Assembly: GCA_029865665.1 (NCBI GenBank)
Contig: JARXAV010000057.1
Location: 1-6,348 of the forward strand
DNA from: Flectobacillus sp.
Lineage (GTDB): Bacteria > Bacteroidota > Bacteroidia > Cytophagales > Spirosomataceae
Length of the DNA: 6,348 bases
Direction: 5' to 3'
Positions 1 through 6,348 of this stretch are shown piece by piece (the stretch's first letter is position 1; every line of letters starts with the position of its first letter). The translations under genes were made by a program, and so were the position numbers. The notes below the pieces were generated by a model. The model was not told the origin of the DNA. It ran no database searches and saw only the letters and a list, made by a program, of their open reading frames with translations.

Positions 1-437
1 AACTCGTTTACCGTCACGACAGGTTCTGTTCGTAATTGAAAAAAAGGAAACTCTTTATCTATCTCTACTTTGAGTGGATGTTTCAAAAATATTTCAGGCT
101 GAAAGTGACAGTAAAATCCTGTGGCATCTTCGCTAATACACTCTACTGAGGTAATTTGTTGAGAAGGCAGAAAAAAGAATTGTCCTGCCTTTATTTCATA
201 ACGACTCAGTCCTTTGGTACGGATAGCTAGCCCAGTTTTAAGGTAGAAAAAAACGTAAACCGAACGACGATGCGGAGCCAAAGGCAGTGACAAATGCGTT
301 TTATACCGCTCCACACGCTCGATGTGAAAGCGACTATAAAAACCATACACCGTTGGTCTCCAACTTGGAATAAAAAAGTGTTCATCGAATTGAAAAGGAC
401 TAAGATTTAGTACTTTTTCAGATTTCTTTTTTGTCAT
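1..437 (-). CDS. AraC-family transcriptional regulator, N-terminal sensor part (cut by window edge)
   Basis: The frame opens with ATG at 437-435 and stays open for 145 codons to the window start, so the C-terminal half, where the two helix-turn-helix motifs would lie, is not visible. The visible part reads like the cupin-type ligand-sensing domain of AraC/XylS regulators: a beta-rich stretch (FFYLKTG around residues 63-69, then YEIKAGQFFFLPSQQ around 80-94), in which a 'G-x-FFFLP' turn is typical of Bacteroidota AraC proteins. AAATGA contains the start, and AGGAA lies directly against the ATG, too close to be a normal ribosome site. The gene follows the dehydrogenase gene by 29 bp on the same strand, so it is probably co-transcribed with it. 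Inference: it is the local regulator of the catabolic genes, sensing the acid or its CoA ester. Family assignment rests on the sensor half only; a cupin protein without a DNA-binding domain cannot be excluded. Confidence 0.72.
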   Translation of the reverse strand, partial: MTKKKSEKVLNLSPFQFDEHFFIPSWRPTVYGFYSRFHIERVERYKTHLSLPLAPHRRSVYVFFYLKTGLAIRTKGLSRYEIKAGQFFFLPSQQITSVECISEDATGFYCHFQPEIFLKHPLKVEIDKEFPFFQLRTEPVVTVNE

Positions 438-444
438 TTCCTCG

Positions 445-462
445 GTAATTCATGTTAATTAC
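445..462. repeat. short inverted repeat in the dehydrogenase-regulator spacer
   Basis: GTAATT (445-450) and AATTAC (457-462) are perfect 6-bp arms around a 6-nt spacer. They lie in the 29-bp gap just before the start of the AraC-type gene. The arms are AT-only apart from one pair, so this could be chance. If functional, it could be an operator or a weak RNA hairpin controlling the regulator gene. Confidence 0.25.
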
Positions 463-466
463 GTTA

Positions 467-1234
467 TTACTTTGTTCCCATTCGTATGGCTCCATCCAAG
501 CGAATGACCTCACCATTTAGCATGGGGTTTTCGACGATATGCTTTACCAAGGAAGCATATTCTGTAGCTTTCCCAAAACGAGAAGGAAAAGGAATTTGCT
601 TACTCAGCGATTCTTGTGCTTCGGCTGATAAATTGGCCAATAATGGGGTTTCAAAAATCCCTGGGGCAATGGTCATTACCCGAATTCCCATGCGAGCAAA
701 CTCTCTAGCAATGGGCAGGGTCATGGATACAATACCGCCTTTTGAAGCCGCATAAGCTGCTTGCCCTAGTTGACCGTCAAAAGCAGCCACCGAAGCGGTA
801 TTAATTACGATGCCTCGTTCGCCATTTTCATCAGGGGAGTTATGTTGCATGACATTCGCTACCAAACGAATCACGTTAAACGTTCCGACTAAATTAATGC
901 TCACTACCTTGTTGAAGAAGTCCAACGAATGAGGACCATTTTTACCTACGACCCGTTGAGCAGGCCCCACTCCCGCACAATTGGCAACTCCGTGCAAGCC
1001 ACCAAACGTCGCTAAACCCTTATCTACAGCATTTTGAATTTGCTCTTCGTTTGCCACATCGGCTTTTACGAAAAGGGAATTTTCTCCCAACTGCATAACT
1101 GCCTGTTGCCCTGCTTCTTCGTTTATATCAACAATTACGGTATTTGCTCCGTGTTCAATCAACAATTGAGCCGTTGCCAGTCCTAAACCAGAAGCACCTC
1201 CCGTGATTAAAAAAGTTTTACCTTGAATATTCAT
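467..1234 (-). CDS. short-chain dehydrogenase, HSD10-type 3-hydroxyacyl-CoA dehydrogenase
   Basis: A 255-residue classical SDR of normal length. Visible motifs are the nucleotide loop TGGASGLG (residues 11-18), an acidic residue D36 after the second strand that favours NAD over NADP, NCAG (85-88), and the catalytic tetrad N114, S148, Y161 and K165 (YAASK), followed by PG at 191-192. The insert with [15 protein letters not shown] and the segment [21 protein letters not shown] resemble 17beta-HSD type 10 / 3-hydroxyacyl-CoA dehydrogenase type 2 proteins, which oxidise 3-hydroxyacyl-CoA to 3-ketoacyl-CoA in the cytoplasm. In this context it would take the product of the enoyl-CoA hydratase. The start ATG at 1234 has no Shine-Dalgarno sequence but an A/T-rich leader. 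The gene ends in tandem stops TAATAA. It lies 168 bp after the ligase gene, so it may have its own promoter or be read through from the operon. The family is certain; the substrate is inferred. Confidence 0.9.
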   Translation of the reverse strand: MNIQGKTFLITGGASGLGLATAQLLIEHGANTVIVDINEEAGQQAVMQLGENSLFVKADVANEEQIQNAVDKGLATFGGLHGVANCAGVGPAQRVVGKNGPHSLDFFNKVVSINLVGTFNVIRLVANVMQHNSPDENGERGIVINTASVAAFDGQLGQAAYAASKGGIVSMTLPIAREFARMGIRVMTIAPGIFETPLLANLSAEAQESLSKQIPFPSRFGKATEYASLVKHIVENPMLNGEVIRLDGAIRMGTK

Positions 1235-1270
1235 TTTATGAAATGATGAGTTTGGGTATTTTGAATGTTG

Positions 1271-1328
1271 GATTCAGATTCAACCCTGACAACGGCTTTT
1301 TAGCCCTGTAAGTGGTTGAATCTAAATC
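1271..1328. repeat. long imperfect inverted repeat with nested hairpin, upstream of the dehydrogenase gene
   Basis: The arms are 1271-1285 and 1314-1328, matching at 14 of 15 positions, including a perfect 10-bp core AGATTCAACC / GGTTGAATCT (1276-1285 and 1314-1323). The 28-nt loop contains a smaller hairpin, GGCT-TTTT-AGCC (1294-1305). It lies 37-94 bases before the dehydrogenase start. There is no adjoining T-run in the transcribed direction, so it is not a standard terminator. Possible roles are an RNA leader structure, paired operator half-sites, or a small dispersed palindromic element. A further TTGAAT at 1261-1266 could pair with ATTCAA at 1279-1284 as a competing stem. Confidence 0.55.
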
Positions 1329-1371
1329 TAGTTGTGCCTTAGTAACGGTTTAAAAAACATTAACGACTGCG

Positions 1372-1391
1372 AAACGAGTTAAAACTCGTTT
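1372..1391. repeat. 20-bp near-perfect palindrome downstream of the ligase gene
   Basis: AAACGAGTT (1372-1380) and AACTCGTTT (1383-1391) are perfect 9-bp inverted arms around AA. As RNA it would form about 7 pairs with a 6-nt loop. It begins about 11 bases past the ligase stop codon. A run of six T in the minus-strand transcript comes only about 14 bases after the stem (1351-1357 region), so it is at best a weak terminator. It could equally be an operator for a dimeric regulator. Confidence 0.45.
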
Positions 1392-1402
1392 ACCCGTTGA
1401 CC

Positions 1403-3214
1403 CTAGGTATACAATTGCTCTACTAAAGTCGCACGGTGTTTCAAAACTGCTCGCTGGTTCAACGAACCTTTATCGGTTATTTCTCCTAAATCAATTGAAG
1501 GAGGCTCAATCGCAACCACTGCTTTGGCAATTCGAGTAGCACTTCCTGTGGCTGATTCACCCAAGGTTTTTAATAATTGTTCCACAAATTCTTGAATGAT
1601 TTCGTGTAAAAAAGCCTCCTCATTGTTTGTCTCAGGCGATAGATTTGCCTTCTTTTTACACGCTTCTGGATTCATAAAGAGAATTGCCCCAATGTATTCA
1701 CGGTCAAGCCCAGCAATCACAACATCTTGCACAATGGGCGAACCTGCTGCCAAGACTTTTGCTTTCAGAATTCCCACATTGACCCATGTGCCTGTGGATA
1801 ATTTAAAATCTTCGGCAATTCTTCCATCAAAGACCAAGCCTTTATCCGGATTTTCTTCGTCCAAAAATCGAACCGCATCTCCTGTTCTGTAATACCCTTC
1901 TTCGTCGAAAGCCTTTTGAGTTGCTTCCTCATTTCTCCAATATCCTTTGGTCACGTTGGGAGCTTTGTAACGAATTTCTAACTTATCGCCATCGGGAACT
2001 AGTTTTACGTCCATTCCTGCAACAGGTACGCCTAACAAACCCGAAAAAGAACCTTCCCAATTGGCAAAAAGAGCAGAAGGTCCCGATTCTGTACAACCTA
2101 AACCTGTGATAATAGGCACATTACGCCCAATCGTTTCCATGGCTAGTTCTTCTAAGCGATTCCATATCGGTTGAGCTAAACTAGCTCCTGCATAGAAAAA
2201 CATAGTTAAGTTTTTGAAGAAGGTTTCTCTTAAAGCAGGTTCTTTTTCTAAATAAGACACCAACATTTCAAAACCTTTGGGTACGTTAAAATAAGCCGTT
2301 GGAGAAATTTCTCGGAGGTTTTGCACCGTCACTTCAATGCCTTTAGAAGTAGGTTTTCCGTCGTCGATATAAAAAGTACCTCCATTATAAAGCACTAAGC
2401 CAATGTTATGATTTCCTCCGAAGGTATGATTCCACGGCAACCAATCCACAAAAACAGGCGGTGTACTTGCCATGAATGGAAAAGCCTGCGTAATTTGCTG
2501 TAAATTAACGCACCACATCCGATGAGTATTGATAACCCCTTTTGGTAAGCCTGTTGACCCAGAGGTAAACAAAATTTTGGCTATCGTTTCACCCGTAACT
2601 GCTTGGTGAGCAAGGGTTACTTTATCTGTTGGTTCAGTCGCTAACAAGGCATCAAAAGAATGGTCAAACGTTCCTTCTACCGTAATAATGATAGCCTCTG
2701 GATAAAGCGACTTAGTGAACGTTAACGCCTTTGCGTACTGACGAGCATCCTGAGCAAAAATGACTTTTGGAGTCATTAAATCCAAACAATGTTTGAGTTT
2801 GCCAAAATCATCCGACACCAACGAATACGGCGAAGAAATGGGCGTATAAGGAATACCAATATGCAAAGCAGCCAAGGATAACAAGGCGTGTTCAAGGCTA
2901 TTTTCTGAAAGAATGGCAATACTCTCTCCTACTTCAAAGCCAATGTTCAACAATGCTTGAGCAATGGATTCTACTTGCTGTAAGGTTGTTCCATAAGAAA
3001 GCTCTTGCCAATTCCCCTGCGTATCTCTTCTAGCAAGAAACGTTTTATCAGCCTGTTTGTCAGCCCAATAGCTTAGTCTATCCGTTATTCGCTCAGGATA
3101 TTCGGCTAACGCTTCTTTATTTTTAACATGGATACTTCCATTAGGCAGTACGCTTTTTAGCGTAGCTGTTGGGCCAAATGTGCTGTTCGTGTGCATGGTT
3201 TCTGTCCTATTCAT
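1403..3214 (-). CDS. AMP-forming acyl-CoA ligase, feruloyl-CoA synthase-like
   Basis: A 603-residue adenylate-forming enzyme that would activate a carboxylic acid to its CoA thioester using ATP, in the cytoplasm. The phosphate loop FTSGSTGLPKG is at residues 216-226, the A5-type motif GLGCTESGP at 371-379, YRTGD at 442-446 and the hinge FDGRIAEDFKLSTGTWVN at 462-479. The segments DWLPWNHTFGGNHN (257-270) and LYNGGTFYIDDGKP (275-288), and the C-terminal EITDKGSLNQRAVL (578-591), are characteristic of the feruloyl-CoA synthase subfamily. K582 in the last segment is the probable adenylation lysine (by comparison with the family, not aligned). The start ATG overlaps the hydratase stop as ATGA, indicating translational coupling; M7 is an alternative start. 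Ferulate or another cinnamate is a reasonable substrate guess, but relatives of this subfamily sit in clusters of unknown substrate, so the acid is unproven. Confidence 0.9.
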   Translation of the reverse strand: MNRTETMHTNSTFGPTATLKSVLPNGSIHVKNKEALAEYPERITDRLSYWADKQADKTFLARRDTQGNWQELSYGTTLQQVESIAQALLNIGFEVGESIAILSENSLEHALLSLAALHIGIPYTPISSPYSLVSDDFGKLKHCLDLMTPKVIFAQDARQYAKALTFTKSLYPEAIIITVEGTFDHSFDALLATEPTDKVTLAHQAVTGETIAKILFTSGSTGLPKGVINTHRMWCVNLQQITQAFPFMASTPPVFVDWLPWNHTFGGNHNIGLVLYNGGTFYIDDGKPTSKGIEVTVQNLREISPTAYFNVPKGFEMLVSYLEKEPALRETFFKNLTMFFYAGASLAQPIWNRLEELAMETIGRNVPIITGLGCTESGPSALFANWEGSFSGLLGVPVAGMDVKLVPDGDKLEIRYKAPNVTKGYWRNEEATQKAFDEEGYYRTGDAVRFLDEENPDKGLVFDGRIAEDFKLSTGTWVNVGILKAKVLAAGSPIVQDVVIAGLDREYIGAILFMNPEACKKKANLSPETNNEEAFLHEIIQEFVEQLLKTLGESATGSATRIAKAVVAIEPPSIDLGEITDKGSLNQRAVLKHRATLVEQLYT

Positions 3215-3978
3215 TGACCAACTTTCTTTGCTTTTCCTTCCAAAAACTCATTGAGTGCTTTCTTTGCTTCTGGAGCATCTTGTGCGATGGCGGCAGTTAA
3301 GCTTTCCATTAACAAACCTTGCTCTTGTGGAGCATCCACAATACGAGGCAACACGTGCATAAGCGCATAATTTGTCATCGGAGCATTACTCGCAATGCGT
3401 TTAGCCAATTCAAGAGCCTTCGTAACCCCTTCATTTTCTTCTACCAAATACTGAGCAAAACCTACTCGTTCGCCCTCTTCGGCATAATAGACTCTACCCG
3501 TCATCATCATATCGGTCATACGAGCCATGCCAATCAATTTAGGTAAACGCACCGACGCACCACCACCTACGAAAATACCTCGTTGTCCTTCGGGAAGGGC
3601 ATAAAACGTACTTTTTTCGGCTACTCGGATATGACAAGCCGAAGCCAACTCCAACCCTCCACCTACACAAGCTCCATGCAAAACAGCAATCACGGGAATT
3701 TTTCCAAACTGTACTTTATCTAAGGCTTTATGCCACATACGAGAATGATGAAGTCCTTCTACCGCATTGCGTTCTCTCAAAGCAGAAAGATCTAGTCCTG
3801 CACTAAAATGCTGTCCTTCGCCATAAATAATAGCACATTTAACTTCTGGAGAAGGATTGGTAAAAATGGCTTCGATGGCCAAAACCAATTCGTCGTTCAG
3901 AGCGTTTCGTTTTTCGGGACGATTTAATTTTACCAATAAAAATTGGTCTTGAATACTTGTTTCAATTAAGTTCGACAT
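3211..3978 (-). CDS. crotonase-family enoyl-CoA hydratase
   Basis: A 255-residue crotonase-fold protein of usual length. It shows the CoA-binding start NRPEKRNAL (residues 19-27), oxyanion-hole segments SAGLDL (59-64) and GACVGGG (102-108), and both acid/base glutamates of true hydratases: E110 in GGGLEL and E130 in LPEGQRG. These correspond to rat mitochondrial hydratase E144 and E164. The Pseudomonas hydroxycinnamoyl-CoA hydratase/lyase has serine at the first position, so this protein looks like a hydratase (2-enoyl-CoA to 3-hydroxyacyl-CoA) rather than the vanillin-forming lyase. The segment GIFVGGGASVRL (134-145) replaces the more usual GxxPGxGGTQRL. It starts 2 bp after the transporter stop and overlaps the ligase start by 4 bp, so all three are one operon. 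An isomerase or another crotonase activity remains possible. Confidence 0.88.
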   Translation of the reverse strand: MSNLIETSIQDQFLLVKLNRPEKRNALNDELVLAIEAIFTNPSPEVKCAIIYGEGQHFSAGLDLSALRERNAVEGLHHSRMWHKALDKVQFGKIPVIAVLHGACVGGGLELASACHIRVAEKSTFYALPEGQRGIFVGGGASVRLPKLIGMARMTDMMMTGRVYYAEEGERVGFAQYLVEENEGVTKALELAKRIASNAPMTNYALMHVLPRIVDAPQEQGLLMESLTAAIAQDAPEAKKALNEFLEGKAKKVGQ

Positions 3979-3980
3979 AC

Positions 3981-5285
3981 CTATTGTTGTTGTTTTTCGA
4001 TGACCTCACGATAAGGTTTTAGGGCTAAAAATGTAAGAAGAAACGTAAATAAACCTCCTATGAGATAGAGCATTACGATAGAATAACGAATCATGGATTC
4101 ATCCTTAAATACATAATCCGTAAACAAGGCTACAATCGTAGGCCCTAGCCCGATACCAATAAGATTTAGGAAGAATAAAAAGATAGAAGAAGCCAAGGCT
4201 CTTACCTGATTAGGCATAATTTCTTGGATGGCAGCCGTAACCGCTCCAAATGGGGCAGACAATACAAAACTTGGTACAAAGACGGCTAATAAAGCCCATT
4301 CTGCTTTAGGTAACAAAGGCAATCCAGCCGATAAGATACAAATAATACCTGCCCAAACGCCAATCCGTAAACGCCCGTCGGTCACTCCTTTTTTTACCAA
4401 ACGGTCTGCATACCAACCTCCAAAAAGCACGCCCGATACCGAAGAACATACCAACACGCAGCCATAGAAAAAGCCCGCTCTGGGCGTTTCCCAGCCATAG
4501 GTTCGGCTCACAAAAGTCGGAATCCACGCATTGCAACCGTAGTTGACCAAGGCTGTAGCTGCCGAAGCAAAACACATTAATAAATACGCTTTGGGATATT
4601 TAAAAATAATTTGTACCGATTCACGGAGCGTTAGTTTAACGTCTTCACCATCTTTTTGTAGGGTATTGGTTCTACTCGGTTCTTTGATGGTAAATAGTAG
4701 GAGAGCTACCAACAAACCTGGTAAACCCACGTATAAGAAAATTAATTGCCACGGGAAAATTTCTCCAAAAAACGGAACGGTCACCATGCCTTCTGTTGGC
4801 AATTTTGCAACGATACCTGCCCCAATTAGAATAGCTAAACCTGACCCTAGAAAAACCCCTAAAGAGAAAACACTCATTGCTGTTGCCAAGCGTTTTTTGG
4901 GAAACAAATCAGCAATCATCGAATAAGCAGAAGGCGATAACGTGGATTCTCCCACTCCTACGCCCATTCTTGCTAAAAAGAATTGTCCGTAATTGACCAC
5001 TCCCGCACACAGACCAGTCATCACCGACCAAATAGAGATTCCGATAATAATGATATTTCTTCTATTTTTTCGGTCTGCCAAACGACCAATCATAGCTCCA
5101 AAAAGGGTATAAAATAAGGCAAAACTTAAACCCATCAACAAACTCATTTGGGTATCGCTCAAATGTAAATCCCGCTTAATGGGCTTTACCAACAAGCTAA
5201 GTACTTGCCTATCTATGAAGGACGAAATATTGGCGAGCGTCAGAATAAAGACTGCATACCATGCCTTGTACATGTTATTTTTCAT
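3981..5285 (-). CDS. MFS transporter, spinster-like family
   Basis: A 434-residue inner-membrane protein with about 12 hydrophobic segments, the normal length for the major facilitator superfamily. Visible marks are NISSFIDRQVLSLLVKPIK in the first helix and loop (residues 19-37, with D25 and R26), the loop 2-3 motif A GRLADRKNRR (67-76), GVGVGESTLSPSAYSMIADLFP (108-129) and a second-half motif-A echo GGWYADRL (289-296). The FIDRQ and GVGEST-type motifs are typical of the spinster-like branch, whose bacterial members often accompany catabolic gene clusters. As the first gene of an operon with an acyl-CoA ligase, it most likely imports the acid substrate by proton symport; this is inference. 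The start ATG at 5285 has no Shine-Dalgarno sequence; M5 is an alternative start. It is preceded by the direct-repeat region described separately. Confidence 0.9.
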   Translation of the reverse strand: MKNNMYKAWYAVFILTLANISSFIDRQVLSLLVKPIKRDLHLSDTQMSLLMGLSFALFYTLFGAMIGRLADRKNRRNIIIIGISIWSVMTGLCAGVVNYGQFFLARMGVGVGESTLSPSAYSMIADLFPKKRLATAMSVFSLGVFLGSGLAILIGAGIVAKLPTEGMVTVPFFGEIFPWQLIFLYVGLPGLLVALLLFTIKEPSRTNTLQKDGEDVKLTLRESVQIIFKYPKAYLLMCFASAATALVNYGCNAWIPTFVSRTYGWETPRAGFFYGCVLVCSSVSGVLFGGWYADRLVKKGVTDGRLRIGVWAGIICILSAGLPLLPKAEWALLAVFVPSFVLSAPFGAVTAAIQEIMPNQVRALASSIFLFFLNLIGIGLGPTIVALFTDYVFKDESMIRYSIVMLYLIGGLFTFLLTFLALKPYREVIEKQQQ

Positions 5286-5344
5286 CAGGAAATTTAGCTA
5301 GGAGATTATCAAGGGTTTAAATAATAACAAATTTCAATGATTTT

Positions 5345-5386
5345 TTAGTACTAAACATAGGTAATTTAATCCTAAAAATAGGCAAT
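5345..5386 (-). promoter_or_regulatory. tandem 21-bp direct repeat, candidate activator-binding site of the transporter operon
   Basis: Read on the minus strand, two 21-bp units (5386-5366 and 5365-5345) match at 17 of 21 positions. The core is ATT[G/A]CCTAT[T/G]TTTAG (13 of 15 identical). The copies follow each other exactly two DNA turns apart, the geometry expected for an AraC-type protein binding two half-sites on one face. The second unit ends 59 bp before the transporter ATG. Between them is a weak Bacteroidota-like promoter match, TTTG (5331-5328), 19 bp, then TAATCTCC (5308-5301). That match is poor at the -7 element, as an activated promoter might be. The region is AT-rich, which lowers the weight of the match. 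The link to the regulator at 1-437 is inference. Confidence 0.4.
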
Positions 5387-5455
5387 ATCAATCATTTGTT
5401 GTTTTTTAAAGAAAATATTTACCTTATTTACTACTCCTTGCTATTTCCTTGAAAC

Positions 5456-5497
5456 ACAAAAAGGGGCTTCGCCTTTTACGACGAAGCCCCTTTTTGT
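5456..5497 (-). terminator. strong intrinsic terminator of the acyl-CoA dehydrogenase gene
   Basis: Perfect 16-bp inverted arms (5456-5471 and 5482-5497) enclose a 10-nt loop, with a GC-rich core GGGGCTTCG / CGAAGCCCC flanked by A-tracts and T-tracts. The stem starts 16 bases beyond the TAG of the dehydrogenase gene on the minus strand, and the transcript's descending arm ends in TTTTTG. Because both flanks are A/T tracts it would work in either direction, but no plus-strand gene needs it. It separates the dehydrogenase from the transporter operon. Confidence 0.92.
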
Positions 5498-5513
5498 ATT
5501 GATAAATCAATTA

Positions 5514-6348
5514 CTAAAACAAATATCCTCCTTTTTCAATCGCTGCGTCTGCAAGTCTTCTACGAGCATCTTTCAAATTCAGTGGCTCTATTTTAGTAAA
5601 GCGTTTCAAGCCCATTAACATCACTCGCAATTCGTCTCCTTCGGCAAAAGCCATAATCGCTTCCCGACCTGCATTGTTTGTTTTGTTAACGGCTCCATGC
5701 AAATAAACCATAGCGGCATCTTGTTGTAAACTACATGCCTCAGCCCCACGCATTCCAATCAGTTTTTCAACACGCAACAAGGTCGTTTCGGCAATGTAGG
5801 TTTCGATTAACATATCTGCCAAATTCATAATTAACTCTTGTTCCTTTTCAAAAGCTGTCATGTATTTTTGAAGTGCCGCCCCTGCTATCATCAAGATTGC
5901 CTTCTTCATATTTTTAACTACCTTTTTCTCTTTTACCAAAATTCCATCTTCTTCCTCTACCCCAAAATCAGGAATCGCCATAATTTCTTTACCTACTGCC
6001 ATTGCTGCGGGCATTAGATTCAACTCTCCTTTCATCGCTCTTTTCACGATAGTACCAACCGAGAGTAAACGGTTGATTTCGTTAGTACCTTCAAAAATAC
6101 GGTTGATTCTTGAATCACGGTAGGCTCTATCCATCGGTGCTTCTGCCGAAAAGCCCATACCTCCATAAATTTGAACTCCTTCATCCACCACATAATCCAA
6201 AACCTCCGAACCATGAACTTTCATAATGGCACATTCAATGGCAAATTGCTCAACTGCTTTTAACTTTGCCTGTGCAGAATCCATTCCAGAAGCCAATAAA
6301 TCGACTGTTGCATCGTCGATATTTTGTCCTGCTCGATAACAAGCTGAT
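5514..6348 (-). CDS. acyl-CoA dehydrogenase, C-terminal part (cut by window edge)
   Basis: The frame is open from the window end to TAG at 5516-5514 and encodes the last 277 residues. The leading residues SACYRAGQNIDDATVDLL run on without a start codon, so the N-terminus lies outside. The core VDEGVQIYGGMGFSAEAP, then YRDSRINRIFEGTNEINRLL, is the C-terminal helical domain of flavin-dependent acyl-CoA dehydrogenases. The glutamate of FEGT (codon 6092-6090) lines up with the catalytic base of MCAD (E376). About 190 further residues follow, ending in KDARRRLADAAIEKGGYLF. This extension is typical of the long, roughly 600-residue VLCAD-like form. The enzyme would oxidise acyl-CoA to 2-enoyl-CoA, passing electrons to electron-transfer flavoprotein. 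With its own terminator it is a separate unit from the transporter operon, though functionally it would feed the hydratase step. Chain-length preference cannot be told. Confidence 0.93.
   Translation of the reverse strand, partial: SACYRAGQNIDDATVDLLASGMDSAQAKLKAVEQFAIECAIMKVHGSEVLDYVVDEGVQIYGGMGFSAEAPMDRAYRDSRINRIFEGTNEINRLLSVGTIVKRAMKGELNLMPAAMAVGKEIMAIPDFGVEEEDGILVKEKKVVKNMKKAILMIAGAALQKYMTAFEKEQELIMNLADMLIETYIAETTLLRVEKLIGMRGAEACSLQQDAAMVYLHGAVNKTNNAGREAIMAFAEGDELRVMLMGLKRFTKIEPLNLKDARRRLADAAIEKGGYLF

Noticed and set aside
486..755. Plus-strand open frame antisense to the dehydrogenase gene
   Set aside because: It is fully inside the SDR gene, whose catalytic motifs are intact; the product has no recognisable features.
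1..1394. A 12-bp direct repeat, AACTCGTTTACC, at 1-12 and 1383-1394
   Set aside because: One copy is inside the regulator's coding sequence, and about one shared 12-mer is expected by chance in a window of this size.
1596..2109. Plus-strand open frames antisense to the ligase gene
   Set aside because: The ligase motifs on the opposite strand are complete; these frames look random and have no support.
3319..3546. Plus-strand open frame antisense to the hydratase gene
   Set aside because: It lies inside an intact crotonase-family gene and has no features of its own.
3211..3978. Annotation of the hydratase as hydroxycinnamoyl-CoA hydratase/lyase (vanillin-forming) because of its ligase neighbour
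   Set aside because: The residue at the first catalytic position is glutamate (E110), as in true hydratases, not the serine of the Pseudomonas lyase, and there is no vanillin dehydrogenase gene in the window.
4228..4926. Open plus-strand frames (4228-4467, 4543-4926) and an alternative minus frame (4306-4575) inside the transporter gene
   Set aside because: They lie wholly within a well-supported membrane transporter gene, their translations show no recognisable domain, and they have no promoter or ribosome site; they are shadow frames.
6294..6296. TTG as the start codon of the acyl-CoA dehydrogenase
   Set aside because: The frame continues without interruption to the window edge with family-like sequence, so this TTG is an internal leucine and the true start is outside.

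Overview
The window is a stretch of bacterial chromosome with every gene on the minus strand. It suggests a member of the Bacteroidota, probably Cytophagales-like. The reasons are moderately AT-rich DNA, start codons mostly without a Shine-Dalgarno sequence, and a long (VLCAD-like) acyl-CoA dehydrogenase of the kind common in that phylum. This placement is inference from composition and protein style; no marker gene is present.

Layout, in the direction of transcription (high to low coordinates): (1) the C-terminal 277 residues of an acyl-CoA dehydrogenase (5514-6348, cut by the window edge), closed by a strong intrinsic terminator (5456-5497). (2) A 228-bp AT-rich intergenic region that holds a two-copy 21-bp direct repeat (5345-5386), a plausible activator site. 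(3) A tight three-gene operon: a spinster-like MFS transporter (3981-5285), a crotonase-family enoyl-CoA hydratase (3211-3978) and a feruloyl-CoA synthase-like acyl-CoA ligase (1403-3214). The first junction is 2 bp and the second is a 4-bp ATGA overlap. (4) A 168-bp spacer with two inverted repeats. (5) An HSD10-type short-chain 3-hydroxyacyl-CoA dehydrogenase (467-1234). (6) After 29 bp, the N-terminal 145 codons of an AraC-type transcription regulator (1-437, cut by the window edge).

Read together, 1-5285 looks like an inducible uptake and degradation module for an organic acid, possibly an aromatic or phenylpropenoid acid. The transporter brings in the acid, the ligase makes the CoA thioester, the hydratase adds water across the 2,3 double bond and the SDR oxidises the 3-hydroxyacyl-CoA. 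A thiolase elsewhere would finish the cycle. The acyl-CoA dehydrogenase next door could supply the enoyl-CoA from saturated acyl-CoAs, but it is a separate transcription unit. The hydratase keeps both classical catalytic glutamates, and no vanillin-type aldehyde dehydrogenase is present. This favours a beta-oxidative route over the hydratase/lyase (retro-aldol) route usually paired with feruloyl-CoA synthase. The real substrate cannot be read from the sequence.

No RNA gene, insertion sequence, CRISPR array or phage-like feature was seen. The enzymes belong to known families. The least-explained elements are the non-coding repeats.
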